64,000 bases of DNA from the NCBI GenBank assembly GCA_037783415.1, contig JAZGTN010000015.1, positions 4,289,001-4,353,000 of the forward strand, read 5' to 3'. The DNA comes from Leptasterias polaris. Lineage: Eukaryota; Echinodermata; Asteroidea; Forcipulatida; Asteriidae. The notes beneath the pieces were generated by a model. It was not told the DNA's origin. It saw nothing but the letters and a program-made list of their open reading frames with translations, and ran no database searches. Within the stretch, counting starts at the first letter, position 1. Each line of letters begins with the position of its first letter. Shown here piece after piece: positions 25,901 to 37,900 of this stretch. A program made the position numbers and the translations under genes.

Positions 25901-28900
25901 GGAGTAATGTAGGGTTAGAGAAAGTAGTAGTGCCACTTACACACTCTAGTATTCTTTATCTCAAGACAATAGACCGATCCATTAAGCCCCGCCTCCTTAC
26001 GAGTTGACCAATCACAGCCGCGAAACCCGATCACCATTAGTGCAAAGATCACCAAACGGCTCAAATGGTGATCAGATTTCGCGGTTGTGATTGGTCAATG
26101 AGAAATGGGCGTGGCTTAATGGATCGGTGTATTATTACATCTGTTAAAGGTCAAAAAGTTTACCTTTGGTTTTTGGAACCGTTTGATTGTTTTAATCCTA
26201 TATAAATGTAGATATATACAATACAACTAATTTAGAGCGGTTATGTCTGCGCGGGAAGAATAATCCCTAATTGGAATACACAGTCTGAGAATCTTTTCAT
26301 GCAGAAACGCTTCTCAGATTGAAATGGTTTTGAATCCCTCTCTTTAAAACCACATTATGAACAGCTGCAGTGCTTCTTACCAAGTTAGTTTTTATTGTCA
26401 TTATTTTTTGGAGTACCTACCAAAGGTATACAGCAATCCTTCACCGATCTTGAACTCTTGGTGGCAGCAGATACCGCCATTATTGCGGTGGTACCTGGGT
26501 GGTACTGCGCTGCCTAGCGACGGGTTTAAGCGATTTGCAAAGTGAAAGTCCAATAACCCGCGACTGATCAAATGATCGCCGTGTAGCCCCAAACCTTACC
26601 AGTCGCTAGGCAGCGCAGTACCACCCAGGTACACCGCAGTAATGGAGGCATATCTGCTGCCACCAAGAGTTCAAGATCGGTGAAGGATTGCTGTATACCC
26701 TCCGTTTAAATAGTTTTATCTAAACAGCTTTTTGAAGTTGGTTGGAGAAACTTGAAAACTTGACCTGGATTCGTTAAGAAAGTCAATAGTTAAGGAGAAT
26801 TTTTTTCTTCACCACCATCATCCCATGTATCAAATGTAGTTACTTCTTTATTTCTACATACCATACATGGCGTGTTAGTAACAGTAATAAAATATTTATA
26901 GAGCGCCTTATGCAAGGGCACTTCACAGATAAAAATCAAAAGCAAAAAGTAAAATATAAGTGACAAGAAACAAGTAAGTAAAAACTTAATAGATGTTAAT
27001 TTTTGCATCGGGGATAATGAATATAATTTTGTTTTTACCTTACATGATGTGTGTTAAGCACTGTATACTCAGTACTTTCCTGAGTTCTGTGAACAAAAAT
27101 CCAGAGGTAAATCACTCGGATGGGATTCGAACCAACGATTGTTGCATTGCTAGAGCAAGTAAAAACTATTTTAAAACTCTAAGCATGTAAATACAAGTAC
27201 CAGAAAAATAATTATAAAATAACTCGGCCAGGGGACAATTTGCTACAAAATAAAAACAGCTCAACTGAAAGAACATGTGAGGGGAAAGAATACTTGCAAA
27301 TACACCCTCTGCCAACGATCCTCATCATCTGGCAATTGCAGTGTATACAAAAATTACAACATTCAAGTTTATAATGTCATGTGCATCGCTACTATAAATT
27401 AACCAAGGTTTCTTCATTAATGGCAATCCAGAGGTAACAACGACAACAGCAATGCCAACCACCACACTTATGACAAGTACTATTCAGAGTACTACGTCTA
27501 AACAAACTACCGCCCAAGCAACGGGGCAAATATCAACCACTAATTCTCCTACTTCTGCAGACCAGACAACCACAGCTGAGACAACGACAACGCTCATCAC
27601 GTCTGAACAGACCACAGCAGAACAGACCACGGCAGCACAGACCATGGCAGCGGAGACGCAAACTACCCAAGCACAGAATACAGAAAAGACTTCTGCAGCA
27701 GCAGCCGCCACCACTTCAGCTTCAACCTCTAATGCAGGGAGCACTGCAGCCAATGCTGACACCACGATAAATCCAGGTGCCTCTACTACAGTAACACTAG
27801 GGCAGACCACATCAAAAGCCACTACAAAACAAACCACTAAAGCTACAATACCTTCAACCCCAACAGCTGAAAAAACTACTATAGTTGCAGCAACCACAAA
27901 GGGAAGTATCACAACACCTGTAGCCACAACTAGCCCTGCAGATGAAGTCATCAAACCAATCGTTACCAAGATCGATGAAACTACCGCGTCACTGGATGAA
28001 AAAGTGGGTTATTTTCTTGTTATCGCCCTTTACCAGTAGCAATATAAATATCTTATCTTTGCTAATTTATGAAGGCTTTTGTATGGCTACTGCTTCTGTT
28101 ACTTATGGCTGGTCATCCTGTCAGCAAGCGCTGCCCTTAGCTACACCTATAGCAACAGCCACAGCCGCTAATTTGGCTAAACCCCATAGCAACAGCCGCA
28201 GCCGCCAATTTGGCTATACCCCACAGCAACAACCGCAGCCGCCAATTTGGCTACACCCCATAGCAACAGCCGCAGCCGCCAATTTGGCTACACCCCACAG
28301 CAACAGCCGCAGCCGCCAATTTGGCTACACCCCATAGCAACAGCCACAGCCGCCAATTTGGCTACACCCATAGCAACAGCCGCAGCTGCCAATTTGGCTA
28401 AACCTATAGCAACAGCCGCAGCCGCCAATTTGGCTACACCCATAGCAACAGCTGCAGCCGCCAATTTGGCTACACCCCATAGCAACAGCCGCAGCTGCCA
28501 ATTTGGCTAAACCTATAGCAACAGCCGCAGCTGCCAATTTGGCTACACCCATAGCAACAGCCGCAGCCGCCAATTTGGCTATGGCCTTAGTGTATGTCAT
28601 GCCTTTAAACTGGTCAAACTAGAGACGGCTTCATTTCGGGTAACTAAGGTTTTGGTTGCACTGTAGTTGTAAAGTTAACTCTGTAAGCAGACGACAACTC
28701 TGGCCAGAAACAAATATTAGATGTGAAAACTCACTGACCGAAAAAGTGTCCGAGAGCTACATGACAATGAACCCAGAATCGAATTTTTTTATATATTGGC
28801 ATTCGTGTGAAAAGCACTGTGCTTTCCCAAGTTTTGCAGAAGAAAAACCACATGCGTACTACTTGGATGGGGTTTGAACCCATAACCCTCGCATTTTGGA

Positions 28901-31900
28901 GCAGGTATTCGAACCACAAGTCCAACGAGAGTTCCTCTTGATGAGTGGCCAGTTTGAATCCTGTTATGAGCAGCAGTTACCGCCAACAATTTAATAGACG
29001 TAGTAAATTGCATAAACTAAAAAAAGCACTCGATCAATGAACCAAGCTCAGACGTGTTTCTTTTCAGGGTGATTAATTGTTGATTTTTAAGTGCCTTGTC
29101 ATGAACTGTTTCTCAGGGCAGTTAGTTTGAAATCAAGCACAAGTTTCTGTTCATGAGCGGAAATATGTGCCCTTGTACAAATAGAAAACGCACGGAGTAA
29201 TTTGTTCCTTAAGATACGACCTCTGCTGTGGTTATGTTAAATGCATGATTGCACAGGACTGTTAAATTAGAACTTTGAGAACGCTGAGCTCAACCAATTG
29301 CTTAGAACTTTGCACAGGGCCCAATTTCAACTATTAAGCAGAAAATGCTGCAACAAGATAATTAGTAGCCTGACATTTGAGAATGACTCTGCTAGGGTCG
29401 AAACATCAGGCCACTATAGTGCACTAACTTTTTTTTTGAATGGTAAGCAGTTTGCAACAGCTAATTCCATTTTCGCAGAAAATACTGCTGAGCAAATTTC
29501 TTTACTGAGCACAAAATGAGTTGGGAACCAGTGGCAACAATGTAAACCTGATGAAATTTGGCTGGTAACCTAATTCAGCGAAGCAATAGTTTTCTGCGCT
29601 TTATGAAATTGGGCCCAGGGCTTATCAACTCTTTTCAGGATGTATTGAAGAAGAAAAAAGGGAGACCGCCAACATCAGGCTAGAAAGCTCAGTTGGTAGA
29701 GCGCCGGCACGTTAATCCAAAGGTCGTTGGTTCAAATCCCGCTCTAGTCATTTTTTCTTTGTTCAACCCAAAATCATTGGGAAAAGAAATGACAACAATT
29801 AATCTTGATGACAGGTGAAAAAGACTCTTACAGAACTGATTTTGCCTGCCAGCCTTTCTGACGAACCATCATCAATTGCCAAAGTTAACATAACCACGGA
29901 TGTCATTAAGTCCGGTTTGGACGTAATTCGCAACATCACCACTGTCGCCAATTCAACCCAGGATGAGGCACTCCAAAGGAAGATCCTGGAAGGCAGTTGG
30001 AATTTCATGATTGCCGTCTCCCAAAATGAGGATTCTTTCATATCGGAAGACAATAAATTGGATGAAGTTCTCCTTCAAGTAAGTTAATGTTCAACGTACT
30101 GCTCTGATTCTGAAGAGAAGAGTGTTTTAATGTGTGGGTTTTATATTGACAAAATTACTCTAATAATCATAGAGTTGTTTGATGCTTAAAGTAAAATGTT
30201 GCATTTACTTTTGCTAGTAAGTTTTTTACAATATTCATTCTTCAACTCAAATCCAAATAATATTGAGGTTCTCCACTCAACAAGCTTGTCGTGTCTGAAT
30301 TCGGCCAATTTGAACACAGCCATAGTCTCACCTGTCATACTTCATTGCTCCGGCAGTATATGTGAAAAACCAAATAAAAACGACAAATTCAATTACCATA
30401 ATTGAAGTATTCAATCATAAAGTGTCATCTGATGTTGTCAATTGTTAACAGTTATAATCTAAACATTAGTTAGTAGCCTGACATTTCGACCCTAGCAGAG
30501 TCTTTCTCTCATTTTTAGCCTTCGAGAAAGACTCTGCTAGGGTCGAAACGTCAAGCCACTAACTATTGCATTTACACAACAGGTCCTTGTGGTTGGTAAG
30601 CAGTTTGCAACAGCTAATTCTATTTTCTCAGTGATAATCTAGTAAGGTTTGCGGTAACACCACAAACACAGAAGCCCTCTTAGAGTTGTGGTGGTTCTGA
30701 TAAGAGCCAGTGTTGTAACAACTTGACATAGCGATTAGTTTACTACAAAAACCAGTTCTTTTCAGAACCACCCAATTTATAAGAAAGACTTTGAAATCCT
30801 ACTCATGTTACCGCAAACCTTACTAGATTGCAATCTCTGCCATGCAAAGTTTCAAATCCTTCTCATGTACATTGTACACGTTGTCACTGCAAACTCTACT
30901 AGATTGAATTCTCCACTGTGCACAGTTTCTTACCTATGAATGATTAGATTGAGATTTAAATTGATGTATTTATTGAAGCTTATTAATTGTATGTTCATTT
31001 TCATTGCAGGATTTTTTTGATGTGGGCAGCCTTGTGCTTGATAGAGACAGAAAGGAAACTTGGCACAACATCCAAGAGGTAACCATGGGCGTGTTCTGGA
31101 AACCCTGACCAGAAACAATTTTTTCGAGAACTACAATTTCCAGTGCGCACCATTGTTAACTAAAGGTCGACTATTTTTACTCGAACCCAAGCTGGTCGAC
31201 CATTGGTTGACTGCTGTGGTCGACCATTTGGAACCAGCCTCAGGACAATGGTTTCTTCCATGGTCCCGATAGCCTCGTTCCATGCTAACATGTGTAAAGC
31301 ACAGAAGGGAACCAGTGACACTCTAGCAAAAAGGCAAAAGGCAATGGAAATGTTGAATACCGTACCGATGGTTGACTAGACTTCCAAACGAGTCGTTTGC
31401 ATGAGTACGTCACTGCACATGTACGTTGCTAGTCAGTGGTAAATCACGGGTCGACTAAATATGTGCGCACTCGAACTTTCTCCTAGTTTACAATTTGGTC
31501 AGAGCAGCTGCATCACTGGCTGGATCAAACTCGGGACAACTTTTGTCCACTAACCAAAGCTTAAACATGTTCCTTATCAGGGTTGCCAAAATCTGCCCCA
31601 ATGTACTTGCAATGTACTTGCTCATCAAATTGATAGAGCTGCTGCAATGCAAAAGTTAACATCTGGTTCATTTAATTTCGTTTGAAATTGAATGCTCTGT
31701 CGCATCAGCATTTAAAAGGGAAGGTATACGTTTGGTAATCGCTCTAATGCCAATAAAAACTTACTTGGTTAAAAGTACAGCAGCTTTCGATAATATAAAG
31801 CATCTTGAGAAACATCACACTTCGAAGTAATGTGGTTATGTAAAAAGATATCAGTTTTTTGCCCCCAAATTTGAATCTGAGAAAATTTTCTGTCAGAAAC

Positions 31901-34900
31901 GTTTCTTAAATTGTGTGTTCCTATTATTGATTATTCTTCCTGCGTGGATATATTTTCGGCGATATCTTAAAAACGCGGCCACCTTTTGAAATGAAATTTT
32001 AACAGGTTTGTTTTATTGTATTATCTACATATAAGGTTATAACAATTGACGGGTTCCAAAAAACAGGTAAATTTCTCCTTTAAGAGTAGAAGTTAGGAAT
32101 AAAATAGAAGCTCATTATGGTGACATGACGCAAGTACCTTGATGTCAGAAAACGTGTCTACTTTCACTGACACAAATGCGCGCATAAAGTGTTTTACATA
32201 GATATGGAGTCTTCTGTATCTATGGTGTTTCATTTTTACTCGCTAGTAATGTACGGTGGTCTAGTGCGCTGATCGTGTGGGTGGTGACAAGTTTGTCTGA
32301 CAGCCGAGTATTTTGGATAAAAGTGACTTCATTAGTGTGGAGTGCTTTTTCAACAGTTTGGCATTAACTGGTCAAATAGGATCATTCAAATTCAATTTGT
32401 GGCAAAACACATTTGATTTTGTAAAGGTCAGCTGTTCACTATCATCAATAGCTAGTAAAGATTTAATGTAAAAAATTGTGAAATTTTAGTATAGAATACC
32501 TATAAATGAAGTAGAACGTTATCAAACAAACCTGAATGAGACGAATGAAATCATATGTGCACAAACAATGACATTTAGTGCATTGGTAGCTTCAAAGAAA
32601 CCCTTGGTTGATCGAATTATGGAAAAATGTGGGAGTTTCAATGTGTTTGAATGAAATTGAATTACTTTTTGCTGAAATCTAGCTGAAAACCTAAACTATA
32701 GTTGCTTTGTATAAACAGTGTCAGTGTGAAATAAATGTCAAGTCAGAGCCCAATTTCATAGAGCTGCTTAAGCACAAAAAGAAGCTAAGCGCAACAAAAT
32801 GATGCTTACCTGTAACCAGAATAAGGTTACCAGCCAAACTGCCACGTCACATATACAATTTTGTTAATGGTGTCCTGCTCAGTTATGCTAAGCAGAAAAT
32901 CAGTAAGCAATATTTTTACATTTATTTTTCCAGAGTGGTCAATCTGTATTGCTCAGCTGTCCCCTCTGACCATCAAAACTTGTTTTAAAGTTGCGTAAGT
33001 TTCTGTTTCTCCCCTTGACTGTATAGGACACTGTGGCAGGACCGTTGGGGCTTGTGTCTTCAATTGAAGATGTGGCAATCGAAGTTGGCAAATCTTTAAT
33101 TAAAAATGATAGGGCCTTGGACTTCAACATCTCTAAAGACAACCTAAGTAAGTACTAATCATGTATAATAATAAATAATAATAATGAGTATTTATGTAGC
33201 CAGAGTTAGACAGAAATAGAAAAGAGGAAGGTTTTGAGACGTTTTTTGAATGTCTGAAAGGAAGGAGAGTCTCTGATGTGAACAGGAAGTTTGTTCCATC
33301 CCCTGGGGCCGGCTATGGAAAAAGACTTGTCACCTGTACTACAAGATTTGATGTTAACATGTAAACGGGAAGTATCAGGTGCCCCTTGTACCCCTTGTAC
33401 TTGCCTCTTTCTGGCAAGGGCAAGTCGGTTAAGGAGCCAAAGTTACCAAAACAATAAGGTTGTGTAGGTGGATTTCCAATGGTGCACCTCAAGGGAATGC
33501 TTGGGCCAATATGAGACTGAGCTTTTCATAATGACAATCTTGGAAATGCCTCAAAATATTGGTCCGTCAAATAATACAATGAAAGGATGGATTTTTGGAA
33601 ATGCAAAATATTCTTTATGTAGTGCAATGTAGTGCACAATGTGTACCGGGATTTTTGTATTTATTTTTTTTCTTCAGATTTATACTTGTTTTACAATTAA
33701 CATCCTTTTGAGTATTACAGACATATAACTGCAACTAAGGACCTTGTACAGTAGCTCTGAGTCCACAATTTATGATTTTCCCAGTTTACCAAAAGAAAAG
33801 TTATAAGTTAAGCCCAGTGAATGCGAATGCGAAGCGATTTTTGACATCACAGGGCTGTTTTTTTCGTTGCGAATGGAGCACAAGTCAACTCTTCCGAAAT
33901 ATTCGTTGCGAATTTGTGACGCCAAAATTTGTATTGCATTCGCATTCGCAGGAAGAATGAACTGGGCTTTATGACACCATTGTGTGTAAAGGGTTACAAT
34001 AGGGCCGAATCCAAATTGAGGGCTACAGCTACGGCTACAGTTGTTGTTGGAGGTGTTGCTGAGTACGTCCTATAATTCAACACACGAAGACGCAGCTATC
34101 CAGCCCTAGCCGTAGCCAGTAGCCAGTAGCCGTAGCCACAAATTCGGACACTGGGCTAGGATTCAGATAAATGACCTCGCTTTATTGTCTGTTATCCTCA
34201 GATGGAGTCATAGCTGTAAGGTCGGCAAAAACAGTTAAACGTGACGGTTACACAAAGACATTTGACAGCAACGAGGACGACTCCAAAGTGGATACTAAAG
34301 TTACTATAAATGAAAACCAGTTTAAAGAACATGCTGCCATAAAGGGTTTGTCAGGTAATCTTCAAACTTTTTAAAGCTTTCAGAAATTCCCTTTTAAGTT
34401 TTCAGAAAGTTCCTGATTAGTATCCAGAAATTCCCTTATAAGTACCCAGAAATTCCTGTATGAGGACACAGAAGATTCCTTACAAGTACCCAGAAATTCC
34501 CTTATGAGTACACATCAATTCTCAAAGTTATATGTACCCAGAAGTTTCCTCATAAGTATCCCAAAATTCCCTCATAAGTATCAATAAATTCCATTTTGAT
34601 GCCCCAAAATTTCCCTTTTGAAGTATGAAGTATCCAGACATTCCATTGTAAGTATTCAGAAATTCCCTTTTACAAGTATCCATAATTCTCCTATAAATAT
34701 CCATAAATTCCCTCATAAGTATCAAGAAATACCTTTATAATTAGCATACAGAAATTCCCCAGAAATTATCCAGAAAAAAATTCCCATTTAAAAATCCAGG
34801 AATAGGCTCACAAGTATCCAGAAATTCCCTCACAGGTATCCAGAAACTTCCTTACAAGTACATGTATCCAGAAACTCCCTGATAAGTATCTATAAAATTC

Positions 34901-37900
34901 CCTCACAGGTATCCAGAAACTTCCATACAAGTACATGTATCCAGAAACTCCCTGATAAGTATCTATAAAATTCCCTCACAAGTATCCATAATTTTTCTGA
35001 TAAGCTGAATTGTTACCTAGTGTTATCTTTTTGTCTGTATTCTTTACAGAGAATAGCAGTTTGGTAGTGGTGGTGTTGAAGTTCAAGAGCATTCAGGAGC
35101 TGCTGGTCACCGAAGATGTCGAGGACAAGACACCGGGAAACAAAAGACTTGCTAGCAGTGTTTTGTCAATTCAAGTGGTCGCCGATGGCATACCTCAGTC
35201 TGTACCCCTTACCTTTAAACTGGGGCATTCAACGGTGAGCAAGCATTAAGCTCTTTCCACACTACTCTATTCCCTGGGGCAACTCCGGGATTAACATTTG
35301 GCCGTTTTACACTTGAATCACTTTACCCCTGATCTATCCTGGAAAATGGGCTCTGGAGTAGGGGTAAGCGGTAAAACCTGGAGTTTTCTTGAAACGTGCA
35401 CCCGGAACTCCGTGGAATAGGGACCTAGGCGGGGACAGTGTGAAAGTGCGCCTGGGTAACCGTGGGGTGAAATAATAACTTCTTGGGCCTCTCCGGGGCT
35501 GTATTCCAAGGGGATAAGAGATACAGTGTGAAAAGAGCTTTACACATCAAAGTGTGAACATAGAAACAAAATGAAGTACCATTGGAAATGGAAACGGTTT
35601 TTCAGAATTAGAATGGTTGTTTAGAATGCATTCATAAATAATAAGTATAACAGATGATGTACACCATTAACCAGCTTGCTTCGGGATTAAAAATCCTGTT
35701 CCCTGTTATCCTGTGTCGCATAATTATTAGTCAAAAAGATTTGTTTTTCTTCTGGCTATTAAAGTTTGTTTTTATCAGTACTTAGTACAGACACCCATAC
35801 AAAGAGATTTGTTCATTGACATTTTGGAGATATTTAATGACAGTCTTGAATTTGATATTTTGACTGGTGAAATATTCCTCCTTGGAATGTTAAGACCCAG
35901 TAGTTGTTGAAATGCGATGACGTCGTGTTTCAAAAAGTCAGGAACGAAGCAAAACATCCTGTACACAAATTTACAGACCCATTTTTCTCAGAATGATGTC
36001 ATCGGATGTTTTGGATGTTGACAAATTTTGCACTGGAAGGGTATCGAATGCAATGGCAATTGACACAATTTGAACGTGAGGTTAGAGGCTTGGAATTTTG
36101 TCGCCATTCACATGAGGACTCTATCTATTCGAAATGAGTACATCAGAAAATTTACTTTCACATTTCCCTTCCCTTTTAAACAAAATTTATCATCTTGCTG
36201 TATAATCATTATAAACTGTTTATTTCTCTAAACAGCCGGAAAAGGGTGAAAAAGCAAAGTGTAACTTCTGGGAGCCTGTACGGTCTGCGTAAGTCTGTAA
36301 AGATTTAGAATAATAATAATAATAACAATAATATCATTTGTTTTTTACTCTCACACCGACGTGTGTTAAGCACTGTGAACTCGTACTCAGTACTTATCCG
36401 AGTTCTGGGAAAAAATCCACAGGCAAATCACTCAGGTTGGATTTGACCCCACGACCTTTGCATTGCTAGAGCAGATGTCTTACCACTAGCCCACTGAGCT
36501 AACCTGATGGTTAGAGGCAGTTTAAATCCTTAGCATTGGGTACATCTATTAAATCGTTTCTGCTAAGGATTTGAACTGCCTCTAGCCGATGGGCTAGCTC
36601 GGTGGTCTAGTGGTAGGACATCTGCTCTAGCAATGCAAAGGTCGTGGGTTCGAATCCCACCCTAGTAATTTGCCTGTGGATTTCTGCACAGAACACGGGT
36701 AAGTTCTGAGTATACAGTGCTTAACACACATCGGTGTAAGGGTAAAAACCAAATTATATTCTATAGCCCCATGCAAAAATTCACATCTATCAATAACAAT
36801 AATATTAATAATAGTATGAGATATTTGTACAGGCCATAATGCAGGTGCCTCTATGTGTATTATAATTATGCACAGAACAAACAAAAACCAATGAAATATG
36901 AAACAAATTACACAAATGTGGATTGAAAGGAATGAGTCTTTAAAAGTCCTTTGAAAATCAAACAGGACTCTGAATGGCCCCTGAACTTGTGTCACTCTTT
37001 TTGTCTTAAGTGGTGGGGTGGATAGTAAGACTACTGGGAACTGGAGCGATGCAGGATGTGACTTGAATGAGGAGGCTTCTACAGAAGACGCGACTGTCTG
37101 CAATTGCAACCACATGACTAACTTTGGCGTTCTGATGTGGCTTGGTGATGAGAAGGTGATGAGAAGTCCTATAGTATTTAGAACAAAGATATTGACAAAA
37201 TAGGGAGACCTCCAACATTGGGCTAGATTAGATAGCTCAGTAGGTAGAGCCCCGGCACGTTAATCCGGAGGTCTATGGTTCAAATCCCGCTCTAGTCACT
37301 TTTTCTTTGTTCAGCCCCAAAATCATTTAAAGTTTACCCAGTCAGTTTCCGTCGTTGTTTATAACTTCATATAGTTTTTATTTACTTTTTTTTTTCTCAA
37401 TGTGAGTGCAGAAATGTATCTCTGCAAATTTGTTGTGTTTTTACAAAAGTAAAAAGTTACGTTTAAGGGTGTTCGTAACATTGGTAAGAGTTACAATTTA
37501 ATTGTTCACAGATTTACGCATAACTTACACGTTATAAAGATGGTCATGGTGGGAAACTCCCTTTAAAATATTATTGCTTGAAATGCTATAGTTTTTGAGA
37601 AATTAGTAAAACAATTAGTTTTGATCTCACAAGTCAAAAACTCAATGTTTGCAAACAGTGAAAACAGGTTTCCCCCCACTTTTTTCTCTTGATTCCAATG
37701 ACTGATTGAGATTGAGCTGTCACAGGTTTGTTATTTCATTTTTATGTTGGGTCTTTGTCAATTACCTGAATGGATGGACGATGAGCTGAATGGATGGACG
37801 AAGGTCGGTATCAATTTACGTTGGTCTTTTCTGCATGGCTCTACACGCCCATGTGGTTACGGTTTCATTCATGCTTCGAATAGTGTGAACGCTCCAAAAG

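Noticed and set aside
27484..27969. 161-codon minus-strand frame
   Set aside because: Antisense shadow of the Thr/Ser/Ala-rich stalk exon, whose skewed composition suppresses stops on the opposite strand.
28069..28140. Short frame MKAFVWLLLLLLMAGHPV resembling a signal peptide
   Set aside because: It ends in TAG after 23 codons, has no donor leading on, and lies at the edge of a repeat. Probably coincidence.
28247..28600. Open frames in the 36/37-bp repeat, for example repeated PIATAAAANLA
   Set aside because: Units of 36 bp keep frame by chance; 37-bp units break it, and no splice sites link it to the receptor.
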